64,000 bases of DNA, taken from positions 39,022 through 103,021 of the forward strand of contig JAKSYS010000157.1 of NCBI GenBank assembly GCA_022925895.1. The letters are read 5' to 3'. Both the position numbers and the translations under genes were made by a program. Within the stretch, counting starts at the first letter, position 1; the number at the start of each line of letters is the position of its first letter. Source of the stretch: Fragilaria crotonensis (taxonomy: Eukaryota; Bacillariophyta; Fragilariophyceae; Fragilariales; Fragilariaceae). The notes beneath the pieces were generated by a model, which was not told the DNA's origin, ran no database searches, and saw nothing but the letters and a program-made list of their open reading frames with translations. Shown here piece by piece: positions 40,227 through 50,364 of the stretch.

Positions 40227-40734
40227 GGGGGTTTCCAGTTCGAAGTCCGGGTTATAAGTTCCATGGCTATAACTCGGACTTGATTGTTTTCTATCTCGGA
40301 CTGATCGATCGGGCAGTAGTCTCCTCCTCGAAGGAGACGACTCGCTCGAGCAGGTATATTTCCTCCTAATTTCATTCCCGCTTGGCCGTCGACTTAAGTC
40401 CGACAAGATGGGATTGAAATGGGACTCAAGGAGAACAACCCTTTCAGGTCAGGACAGGAAGCAACGTTTCATGAACCCATGCAACGATGCATGACCTGAG
40501 GAGGTTAAAATACGGACTATCACAGCCGTACTGGGCTACTGTCCCCCCATTACACTGGCCGCTGCACACTACCTATGTGCAACGATCTATGAGATATCAT
40601 CAACATCAACCGCAGAAAGCCAACCACCAATCAGTAGGTGGTTTGCGTTTGCGGGTGGCTAGGTTATTACTAACTAGTCGGAACAATAATTATTTGAGTT
40701 ACAAGCTTACCGTCGAACGTAAAAACAGAATCCT
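40227..40734 (+). repeat. E2 direct repeat B2 (right end)
   Basis: 508 bp, B1 plus a 4-nt insertion and one substitution. It ends in TCCT at 40731-40734, where host DNA resumes with TGTCAATCGC. Confidence 0.93.
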
Positions 40735-43700
40735 TGTCAATCGCAACAATTGAAGTTCGCTTGTTGGCACTAGAAGGCATGCAGAGCCCAGTTGTGCACC
40801 CAATCCTTTTACTAGAAGTCAAAAAAAACATGAAATCTATTCAACGTGTCGCCGCTAAGCTTCGGAACAAAAAGCTTGCGATAGGCACGGATAGGCACGG
40901 ATAGGCACTACGCTAGTGGGCGTAGTAGCTATCGTCGCTGTTTCCGGGTGTCTTGTTTTACAGACTTGGAAGTATTCTCGAATGGATTTCATTCCCTGCC
41001 CTACTCGTTTCTTCACTCTGTTGTAGCTCTCGCGAAAGATCGGCCTGTTAATTGATATCCAGTTTTTGTAACACTGAGGGGTTGTCTTGCATGTTCTTGG
41101 ACGTCATGATGCAAGAGATTTTGAACGTTCGTGTCGTACATTGAACGATTGCGATATATCTCGTGCAATTCTTGCCGGACTTTCCGTTTGGATGCTTCGT
41201 GACGGGTTCGCTCGTCATTTCCATGAATTTCTTGGTTCCTAGATTTCCAAAGCACGTACCATCTGTCCCAGACGAATTGGATCAGATTTGATTGCCACTG
41301 CAGTCCAGACCGATCCTTGTCGTCCTCGTCCTCGTCTTGAGCTAGGAAATGCCGTGTCTGGCATTGGCTCCACGCAATTCCAAACCTTTTCGAGAAATAT
41401 TTGCGTCCATCCGATTTTATTTTGCTGAGTAATGATTCCTCTGAGAGTGCGATGATGATACTGTTCGTGTCTAAGTTCAATCCTTTTACTACTAGAAGTC
41501 AAGTGCTGCATAGTACTCTGTAGGTTTTACGTACGGCAAGAAGTGTCGTACACCCCTGTACAAGCAAGAAATTGGTGAACTGCAAAGTGCGAACAAAAAC
41601 AACAAGAACATCATAATTGCTTGATTGCAACTTCCTCAAGGTGTTTCTACTCATGTCAGGCACCGATGGCTGCATCAATGGTGACCGTGATTGGGAAGAA
41701 AAGGTGTTCATCATGTCCGTTTCTGCGGATTCAGATGATCTCAAAGTGTTGGACCTTTGTGGCCGTATCCCACAGCCAAGACAATGCCTGCAAACATGGA
41801 CATGGGATCCGTTGGTGCCTCCTCTGATGTCTCAACAGCGGACATGCCAGTGAACTACTAACTATGAGGATGTGCCTACTACTGATGATGTTGTTGCTGG
41901 GTGATGGACCCATAAGGAGCAAACACCTTGTCGTAAATCTAGTACCGACTAAAGGCTCCTTCTTGTAAGAAGCACCAGCTTGCACCCACCAAGACGGCTC
42001 GCGAGACTGCTTCAGTCACTGCAGCAGGCATAATGAAGCCTCACACAGACCGTCCAGGAACCGTTGCTCTCCTGCGTGAGATCCCTCTTTACCTGAAGAG
42101 GTTCCTTTTCAGCGTCTTGTCCGTGAGATTGCTCCTAAAGATTTCACGCCGGACCTTCGCTTCCAGGGATCTGCTGTCCCGCCTGGCTGCTTCTTGCTTG
42201 TTTAATGAGGAAGAAGTACCATGATAAATGGTTTGCTTCAGTGCAATACTATTCAATAGATTAATGTTAGCACTTAGCGCAGCAACATTGTTGTTGATGG
42301 ATGCAATGAGCAACATCATGCGGCGTACGAGCTATTTGTACTAGAAAAAACCCAGTCTTGGTCGTATGTTTGAGTGTTTTGGGCGATGTTCACACTGGTG
42401 TAATGAGTGCTATATTTTTAAATCCGCTTTTTTGTCGCATGCTAGCTTTTTTCATGCGACAAACTCATGCGAACTCCCAAAAAAATTGATGAAGTTTGCG
42501 ATGTTGTAACTTTGCGAGCATCATGATTGGGAAGCAATCCTCACAGATTTAGGTAGAATGTTAAAAGCATTACTGATCGCACTTTTCACAATTTTTAGGT
42601 GTTGTTTTTTGTTCTGGTATGGCACCATTTTGTCGTCTTTTTTGTCGCACGGATTTTTCACACCGGGGTTGGGCGAAATAAATGTCGTAGTACTACTTTA
42701 TCAGTACAGAAATTTTCACTTATTCACATTAATACTCAGACTAATCCGTGCGCACATACTTGTATTTCGTACCACATGAATCATACAGCCCTCGTCCAAA
42801 GTGTCATGTTTAAGTTGAAACTGGTACTCTGCGTAGTAATTGAAAATCACGTCATTGTGCTATGGTAAGATCATACTCGAAGTTCTGAAAAGTGCACGTG
42901 ATCAGTTCATGCGTGACTCAACATCGATTCGGGAGTTAGTAGGACTCGATTTTTGTTACCAATACTGTAGTTGAGGGTAGTGGGGTAAAACAAGCATGGA
43001 TGGGCATGTTCAATTGAAGTACTCAGAGTATAATACCACCTGTATTATACCGCTGTTCCCAATGACGCCTGTGGAACAAGGTCAGCAATGGGAAGGAGCA
43101 GTGGAGGCCTTGATGAACAATGATGTCACGCTAAAAAATGAAACCAGCACAACTTGGATTTTTAGAATGAACTTTCAGCAAACTACCATGTACAACTTGG
43201 TATCTGACACGAACAAACAAATTCCTTATCACCTGCTGAATTGGAAGATCAATGTGGTAGCTACTGTAGTTGCTAAGAGAAGCACTGAGCTACTACTTCC
43301 ACAGCCGGCAGCACCAACTAGTTAGCATCAGAAGACAAGTAGTTATGATACACCTTCTGTTGCTTCTTCACATGAAGAACTTTTGCCAGTAGCTCCTGTC
43401 AACATAAGTGTGTATAGCTACAATCTCCACTATTGCTGCCACGGCAGCCACCATCATGAGTTGTACTTGGAGTACTTGGCTGTACTAGCCTACTATAGTA
43501 CTGCTGGTGGAAGACAAGATGAAGAATAACCAATATTTGTTTGTAAGCATCATCCTATGAATGCTGGAACAGGCAAGGTATACAGATAAGTTGTATACAA
43601 TTTTTGGATATTTTTGTGTCATCTCAAGTTTTGTGACCATTGGAATCACGTGTCAACTCAGAATATCCAACACAACCGATCATGATTCTGTCAGAATTTT

Positions 43701-44176
43701 TGTTGACTTGAGGTGACTTGAGGTCTTCATCTGCATCAGGAAACACAGTGTCAAAATCCTTACAGTTTACCACTGCATTAATGCACATGCCCCAAAACTA
43801 AAATAGAGATGCAACTCTGCATCCCTATGAATCATTTCCTCCTTAATGGAAAGAACGATACGACGGTACTACAGTACATGTCCGTGGTATCTCGTTATGA
43901 GCCACTTCTCTTCAACACATCTGGAATCATCTCCTCATGTCAAGGGGCGGCTCGCTCCTCCATGCCATTATTAGCTATCATAACAGAACGAGGTTACTAA
44001 AAACATTGGTTCACATTCCTAATATGCAGCGGCCGATTTGGAAGATTTTTGACGCCCAAAATGTCGGGACCTATCGGTATAGTCCTGGTCGGATAATGGT
44101 AACATGCGAAAAAAGTGGCGAATCATAGTATTGTGACTTATGTCTTTTTATCCATACTCACACGTCACTCACAATC
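40735..44176. other. Gene-poor region with retroelement relics
   Basis: No intact gene is recognised. It holds a triple 10-bp repeat (GGATAGGCAC, about 40879-40908), the C-terminal relic of a reverse-transcriptase-type protein (41013-41480, minus), and a second TTTGTCGCATG hairpin (42431-42463) plus another TTTTTTGTCGCA near 42646. A 109-codon open frame at 42996-43325 and others are without recognisable features. GTAC-rich segments occur near 43440-43510. Confidence 0.5.
41013..41480 (-). pseudogene. Relic of a retrotransposon polyprotein C-terminus
   Basis: A 155-codon fragment with FVWDRWYVLWKSRNQEIHG followed by a charged helix (RKVRQELHEIYRNRSMY) and a terminal segment. The W..LW..RN..IHG pattern is seen at the C-terminus of many algal non-LTR reverse-transcriptase ORFs after RNase H; I place it there from memory of the pattern only. 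No RT motifs are present nearby, so it is at best a truncated remnant. Confidence 0.4.
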
Positions 44177-45070
44177 TCACGATACCGCCACGACGACACC
44201 ATGTGTTTGGTAGATTTCAATGTTGAACTCAACATCACTCCATACTTTGGTACAATTCGACACCCACGGTGATTCCTCCATACACTCTAGGAATTTGTCA
44301 ACTCCATCCGTATTGCGCCGTTCGACCGAGGTCAAGACCAAGGCATTTGGATTGCGTTGCAAAATGGTTTCCAACACTTGTGCCAACAATTTCCAACTAT
44401 CACCATAGAGTGGTTCATAAATACAATCGCAATTAATGACAATGGAAAAATCAATATCGTGTAAGAGATTGTCATTCCGTGACCATGTCAATGGGAGAGC
44501 ACGGATAGTAGTCGTAGCAGCAATTGTTGATTTTGTAGCAGAAGCGTTGTTGTTCTTGTTGTCGTTATCATCGTTGGATGAACCAAAATTGTGTTCAACA
44601 TTGTGTATCAGTTGCGAAACAATCGACTCTTGATCCGTCAGGTAGGTATCACATCCGTACAGAGAATGACATAGCATCCCCGGAACACCCAAACCGCAAC
44701 CAAGTTCCAATAGTGTTGCGGTTGGTAACTCGTGGGAATAATTCTCTGCTAAATAGTGGACCATGGCAATGGCAGCATGCCAAACCCGAGTTCCCGCCCA
44801 TTGAGCACCCGAAAAGAGGGGTGCCATGTCACCCTCTTCTAAAAGAGTGGATAATTCTAATCTTGTCGTTTCGTCATTCAACCATTGAACTTGAATGGCA
44901 ACCTCCAAGCCATCATTCGTTCGTATCGATTTGAAATTAATCATTTGAAGATATGGATCATTGGGATCATCGTACTCGTAGTCATCGATGCCATCCTCGC
45001 TTTCCTTGATGTTGTATTTGTCATCATCATCGCCTTTTTGATTCATTGGTATTTGTGGATTCTGTTGCAT
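44177..45070 (-). CDS. METTL21-like (Methyltransf_16) protein methyltransferase
   Basis: 297 residues, one exon, ATG at 45070. An acidic N-terminal extension (about 45 residues) is followed by a Rossmann methyltransferase. AQWAGTRVWHAA precedes motif I LLELGCGLGVPGM, which binds S-adenosylmethionine. The acidic loop TDQES follows, then a low-complexity Asn insert, and INCDCIYEPLYGDSW replaces the D-x-x-Y motif of this family. Family members methylate lysines in chaperones, elongation factors or other proteins; the substrate here is not known. The upstream 245 nt separate it from the PINX1-like gene in the same orientation. Confidence 0.85.
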   Translation of the reverse strand: MQQNPQIPMNQKGDDDDKYNIKESEDGIDDYEYDDPNDPYLQMINFKSIRTNDGLEVAIQVQWLNDETTRLELSTLLEEGDMAPLFSGAQWAGTRVWHAAIAMVHYLAENYSHELPTATLLELGCGLGVPGMLCHSLYGCDTYLTDQESIVSQLIHNVEHNFGSSNDDNDNKNNNASATKSTIAATTTIRALPLTWSRNDNLLHDIDFSIVINCDCIYEPLYGDSWKLLAQVLETILQRNPNALVLTSVERRNTDGVDKFLECMEESPWVSNCTKVWSDVEFNIEIYQTHGVVVAVS

Positions 45071-45315
45071 TGAAGGCGCCGGTAATGCTCTTACATTACT
45101 TTGGTCACCCTGTTCCGTCGTAATGATGTTTTCTTTGTGTTTTGGGATTTTGTGTGAGATGTGCTGATGTTTGGTGGCTGCGAATGAACGATTAAACTAC
45201 CGTTGCACTGTGCACTGTCACCAATTTCTGTGGTTATCTTTACTGTGCTGCGAAACTACTTGTTACTGTACTCGAGCATCTATGCAAAACGAAAACACTC
45301 GGTTGAAAAACACAA

Positions 45316-46080
45316 TTACACTTGTTCCTTCGTCTCCTTGCGTCGCTTCTTCTTCTTCGGTTTCTCCTCATCATTGTCTGCATCAGCATCGTTGCTGGAT
45401 GACTTTCTCTTCGACTCCTTTCGTTTTGAACGTTTCTTGTCCTTTTTCAATTTCTGACCCGAGGTCTCAACCTCTTCCGTCTTGGATTCCTTTTCTAATT
45501 TTGAATCCGTTTCCGCCACACTAATCATGGGAGACGAATCCACAATCGGTTCCGATCGGGAACGTTTCTTGGTCTTGGTCGTTCGGTTGTTGGGTACTCC
45601 CCCAAAAATTGCAGCCATATCCGCATCCGATTTGTTTCGCAAATCCTTGGCCTCTCTCATTTTCCTCGAATGGCCGGCATTGACTTTATTCTGTGCTAAA
45701 ACCAACTTTTTCTTCTTCTTCTTTTTCAATTTCTTCTGTTTAGTACTACCATCATCATTTCCTCCATCGTCACTATCATCATCATTATCATTTACACTCA
45801 TGGACGAGTGTTGGGATTTCAACGTTTTCAAAACATTTGCAAAGGTATCAGTCGTTTGATTCCATTTGTGATTCCCAGTCACATCGGCACCATCGTGCGT
45901 CGCACCAATGCCCGCATCACTGTCGTGTTTCCGCACAGCACGGAGTGCCACTGCGGTACCCTGACGGTCACGTCCCAATCCCGTCCCCTCGGTCCAACCC
46001 ATTTTCAATAATAATTTGGAACCAATACTATTCTTACTCCAATGGAGATTGCGAGAGTCTTCGGAAGCAACGATCGTCAT
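45316..46080 (-). CDS. PINX1/Gno1-like G-patch protein
   Basis: 254 residues, ATG at 46080. The N-terminal G-patch (SIGSKLLLKMGWTEGTGLGR, about residues 19-38) continues with DRQGTAVALRAVRKHDSDAGIGA, as in PINX1 and yeast Gno1. The remainder is a Lys-rich nucleolar-type tail (KKLKKKKKKK, KKKKRRKE) with acidic Asp/Ser spacers. Known members activate the DEAH helicase Prp43/DHX15 in rRNA maturation and, in animals, bind telomerase; a nucleolar rRNA-processing role is most likely. It is divergently arranged with the GrpE gene across 715 nt. Confidence 0.88.
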   Translation of the reverse strand: MTIVASEDSRNLHWSKNSIGSKLLLKMGWTEGTGLGRDRQGTAVALRAVRKHDSDAGIGATHDGADVTGNHKWNQTTDTFANVLKTLKSQHSSMSVNDNDDDSDDGGNDDGSTKQKKLKKKKKKKLVLAQNKVNAGHSRKMREAKDLRNKSDADMAAIFGGVPNNRTTKTKKRSRSEPIVDSSPMISVAETDSKLEKESKTEEVETSGQKLKKDKKRSKRKESKRKSSSNDADADNDEEKPKKKKRRKETKEQV

Positions 46081-46795
46081 GATTTGTTGTGTGTTATATA
46101 TGTTGCTGTTTGTTGTTGCGAGTTGTTGCTGGTTCTGTCGAAGACAATGGGAATGGTGTTTGTAATAATGCCGAAGCGGAATTGAAGACGTGGTTCCGTC
46201 ATTCCTCGGGCCCGGCCGCTGTTTGCATTTGTATTGTACAGTACCGTGTACCTGTTCACACGATGGCTATTGAGCTAGTATACACTATGGCATACGATAA
46301 AACATGATGATACGCCTGTACATGGATGACGAGATGGTTGGTTATCAAAGGATTGGGATATGGTCTATTTCAGAACATTGGAATAGCTCGAACCCTTTAT
46401 CCCTTTGGAACTAAACATCCCATGATGTGCCACGGGAAGTGTCTCGCAACGCCATTTCTTTCCCTACTTGTGGTACTGTAGTGAAAGTACATGGTGATTT
46501 GTGACGCACTCGTGCTAGCCCAAGATGCACCCGTCTTTCTGTCCGATGCGATAGCCGTGGTCCATGATTTTAGTGGTCTGCGGCTGATCCTTGAAAGACG
46601 TGAACGCTTGTTGACATGAAAATGTATACTTTTTGAAGATTTCTCGAGAGAAATCCAACACATCATCATTACACACTAAAATCTCATCACAACTCCATCA
46701 AGTCACACTACATACTCCAGTACGTAGTACCACGACTCCAAGGTATATCAATCTATTGCAAACCAGACAATCACTCAATCAATCCATATAGTAGG
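46081..46795. other. Divergent intergenic region (PINX1-like / GrpE)
   Basis: It should hold both promoters. GTAC motifs occur near 46240-46250 and 46715-46735. No specific element or gene can be assigned. Confidence 0.5.
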
Positions 46796-47917
46796 ATGAT
46801 GATTCCATCAACGACGACGACGAAGCTAGTTATCCTTTCCACGGTGATGTTGCTGGCTATTAGTAGCAGCAGTATCACTTCGGTCTCTGCGTTTACCATT
46901 GCCAAGTCCAGTCATCACTCATCGCGACAAGTTCTTGTACCGCAATCATTTCAAAACTGCTCCTCCACTCGGCATGTTGTTTGGAAGTAAGAAGAGCAAG
47001 GGATTTGCCAAGGATGTTCAGAACGGTGATACTGCTCCTGCCGATGATGATGGTGATGACGAAACTGCTGTTGATGTCGATGATATTGTGCAAGAAGCTG
47101 ATGACGCTGCTGATGATGTTGAGGAGAACCAACCTAGTGAAGAAGATCAATTAATGACATCCCTCAAGGAAGCAATTCACAATGCCGAATCGGAACTCAA
47201 GGCCAAAAAGCTACTCTGTCTCGCATTGAAGAAGATGTTGAAAAGTATACCAAGGTGGGATATGCTCGACGCGTGGCACAAATGGAAGATATGAGGCGTA
47301 TTCGATTGGTACGTAATAATACAGAAAACATGTTTGGGGTTTTGTTTGCAAAATGTTTTGTAATTGTTGCCATGGTTGGGTCCACAGGCATCGTGTTTCT
47401 AACTGCTGTCCCTCCCCTCTTTCTACAAATTGGATTGACTCTATTTTACTCTCACGATGACATTGTATAATCATACTATGTACATATCACACACTCACAT
47501 ACACAGTCCATGCAATCGAGCAACAAGGATGCCTCCAAGGCTGCCATTATTCAAAATTTCCTTCCCGTCATGGATGAACTTCGTCACATTCAAGACGATA
47601 TTGGTGATGTCGAGTTTGGAAAGAAGTATTCTGGACTGTACGGTACCATGTCATCAGCATTCAAGGAAATGGGTGTAGAAGAATATGGTGTTGCCGTCGG
47701 AGAACCCGTCAATCCACAAAAGGTGGCCACGATTGAAGAAGAATACAGTGCTGACATTCCCAAGGGCAGAATCATTCGACCTGTCAGTATGGGAATGGAG
47801 TTGGCCGGGAACGTTTTGAGATTGGCACAAGCCGTGGTGAGTTTGGGACCCGTTGTGGAGAATGAGACTGTGGAAGAAGCGCCGGCTGTCGAAGAGGAAG
47901 AAACCGCTGATGAGTAG
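46796..47917 (+). CDS. grpE: Plastid-targeted GrpE-type nucleotide exchange factor
   Basis: Exon 1 runs 46796-47308, an intron 47309-47506 (198 nt, GTACGT...ACACAG), exon 2 47507-47917. The N-terminus is a signal peptide (KLVILSTVMLLAISSSS) ending in SVSA|FT, resembling the ASAF motif of diatom plastid import. An acidic stretch is followed by a coiled-coil and the GrpE core: KYTKVGYARRVAQMEDMRR, then LPVMDELRHI, FGKKYSGLYG, EMGVEEYGVAVGEPVNP and the beta domain IIRPVSMGMELAGNVLRLA. GrpE releases ADP from plastid Hsp70. Two frame changes in exon 1 (in 46900-46980 and at the five-A run 47205-47209) break the reading. The second is a one-base shortfall in a homopolymer and restores a normal GrpE, pointing to sequence error rather than loss of the gene. 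Confidence 0.8.
47309..47506 (+). other. Intron in the GrpE gene
   Basis: 198 nt, starting GTACGT and ending ACACAG. Its length is a multiple of three and both sides read in one frame, joining MRRIRL to SMQSSNKDASK. Confidence 0.75.
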
Positions 47918-48162
47918 AGGAATAGGTTGGAACATGATATGTGTGTACCTCTGTGATGCTGTAGGAAATTCGAAGTGACAGCCAGGATGCATTCCGGATG
48001 AAAACTAGGGTACATGATCGTTAGAATAGGCAATACAGTTAACTACAGTTTGATGATAAACATGAAGGAAAGGAGCTGAGAACTGGATTCGTTTGCCAAT
48101 TAATGGCCACCCTGCCAATAGATAGTCTACAGCAAAGCGGACGCATACCTCCAGTGCTGGAG

Positions 48163-50364
48163 TTATTTGGTCGCAGCTACATCCTGATCAATGTCCAACC
48201 ATGCAGTTGGAAACTCTCGCATCCACAAGGGCGTTCGCAGGGCACGATACACCTTCATATCCTTTTTGATTGCAACAGGTGATGCATAGTATGACGCAAT
48301 AGCACCGACCTCATCCCCAGCTTGGGAGTCACGATCGCGTTCTTGGTAGTAACCTCGGAGACGATTGGTATAGGCAGAATACGTGGAATAGTAGGTCCCC
48401 ACAAATGTTCGTGATCGAGCACAAATCAATTGTTCCACCATTTCCATGTACCAAGGCATGAGAGAACCAAACACATCCTTAAAGTCAGAAGCAAAGTAGA
48501 GACGGTAGTCTTGACGGAGTGGATCAAACCACGACGGGTCTGCATGGTCCGTGAAACGTACAATGTGGCGCCTTTTGGGATGTACTTGGCAATATCACGA
48601 ATGATCCATGCAGGATTGGTATTTACATCCGAATGTACATCCTCATAGGATGGTCCACGAATATGGATTGCATCGTAGACACCTCCATCACAATGAGCTC
48701 GCAGCCAGTCCAGAATACGAGCCGCCGCACAAACAATCACGTCGTTGTAGCGAATGTGATCTCGAATCATGCGCTTCACAAACAATTCTTGATGATAATC
48801 GTGAAAGAAGAAGAAGGAATAAAAGGGTGCGTACAGGAGAGACCGACCCTCAGATGTTGTTGGAATGTGCAATACACGAGCATCCGCGTGGAGTTGGCAA
48901 ACCTGTCGTCGTTCGGCCAGAAATTCGCGCAATCGCTCAATTTCGGGTGCCTTGACACTCGTCGGTTTGCCCTGAAAGTCCAGCGGCACCGGAGGAGGTC
49001 GACCATCCTTTCGTTTTAAAATGCGATCCAAATTTTTCTTCAATTGATTTGGTTTGTGGCTCAGAATACAAGTTTGTGGATCCCAATCATACGGAACCGT
49101 CCCGACGGTTCGCAAATATTTATACAGCACACCAATGTCAACTGCGGAATCCCAATTGGTGCGTTTCCAGGGAGGAACTTGTTTCAAATGTCCCGGCAGT
49201 GCCACGAACTGTAAAAACTCTTGCATGGTGATGATTCTCAATCCCTTGTACAGTTTCTGCAAAGTAGTACTACTCGGTCCACCTGGTTGTTCTGGTTCGA
49301 GTCCCTCAAAGAAATCTTGATAACTGAGGAGCGTCCCATCTCTCATTCCCTGACGGGAGGGTAATACCAACGTCCTTTCGAGTGCGTATGCCATGACAAT
49401 CATGTGTTCCAATACCATGCGTTGAGAGGCAAAGCCACCCGTGTCGGGTTCAAATGTCAAGAAATAGCGACTGTTGCGACTATTGTTGATGTTATCGACA
49501 TTGGTCATGCCATTTTGGGAGAATAATTTTGGTTGTTGTTCTTGAGTAGGAGGATGTTTCCAGTAAATAAGTTCTTGGACTGAATTTGGCTTCGTCAATA
49601 TGGAAGCACACTGTTGCATGTTTGGAGACAATGGAATCGCGTCCTTTCGCTGTCCCAAAAAGTGACCTTGGGTTTTCGGATAATTTGTTGGTTTCTTGTT
49701 TGGAATTCTCCTTGTACAAATATTCTCCTTGAAGCAGCTTTTCGAGCTGTTGGCTTGGATTGTTGGGTTTCATAAACATTTCTTTCGGGGTGTCGTTGAT
49801 AGTCGCAGCATCAGCCCCACCGTTTTGTTGTTGTAGATTCAAGGATAATCCTGTTGTTACATTGAACAAGTTTGACGAGGCTGTTCTGGAATTGTAATCT
49901 TTACTGGTGGCGCTCATCACAAAGTTTGCTAGCATTTGTATTTGACTTTGCTCGTGTTGTTGTTGTGCCATGTTCTGATAGTTTTGGTTCATGAGTACTG
50001 ATATTACATGATGACTCTGTTTCCAAAACACAAAACAACATAGTAGTACGAGAAAAACGAACAATTGAGCCGAAGAGCAACGTTTTGATTTCCATCTTCG
50101 TCTTCGCGATGATGATGACAACAACATCCTGTTTGTTCCAGTTGCTGCTCCCACTGCTGTTGTCGCGAGTCCATCATGTTGAGCCGAATAACAAAGCTCT
50201 GAAGTATAGTCAGTATCCAATGATATTGGCTCAAGATCGCGTAATGAATTCTTCTTTGAACGCGCCCGACTTGACTTCTTTGTTGACGCCAAGGAGGCAT
50301 GAGATCGATCTCGATATCGTCGTGAAGAGCGCGTGCCATGGTCCATGGTTCGAATTTTGGTCAT
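48163..50364 (-). CDS. O-fucosyltransferase-like protein with two apparent frame breaks
   Basis: A type II membrane protein: a basic N-terminus, one anchor (LFVFLVLLCCFVFW) and a Gln/Asn-rich stem, then a catalytic region of the GDP-fucose O-fucosyltransferase family. Family features are RYFLTFEPDTGGFASQR near the start, HIRGPSYEDVH, and the late block FTDHADPSW...FGSLMPWYMEMVEQLICARS. It should transfer a sugar in the secretory pathway; donor and acceptor are unknown. The frame changes at 49657-49661 (a run of five A on the plus strand) and at 48554-48556 (a run of three A). In both places one missing base would restore a continuous reading of about 734 codons. I chose the ATG at 50364; the frame extends to a GTG two codons upstream. 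Confidence 0.75.

Larger units (their letters stand above)
30851..40734 (+). mobile_element. E2: intact tyrosine-recombinase (DIRS-order, PAT/Ngaro-like) retrotransposon, 9.9 kb
   Basis: Same plan as E1: A1 (30851-31279, 429 bp), three long ORFs, B1 (39243-39746, 504 bp), A2 (39743-40171, 429 bp), B2 (40227-40734, 508 bp). TCCT is at both ends and at the B1/A2 joint. A1 and A2 look identical. B2 differs from B1 by one substitution near its start and a 4-nt GCAA insertion near 40460. All three ORFs are full-length with every expected catalytic residue except the box II His of the recombinase. E1 and E2 are the same family but diverged well below nucleotide identity. E2 could be autonomous. Confidence 0.93.

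Noticed and set aside
42996-43325. 109-codon plus-strand frame as a gene
   Set aside because: No domain, signal peptide or neighbour support; surrounded by decayed DNA.
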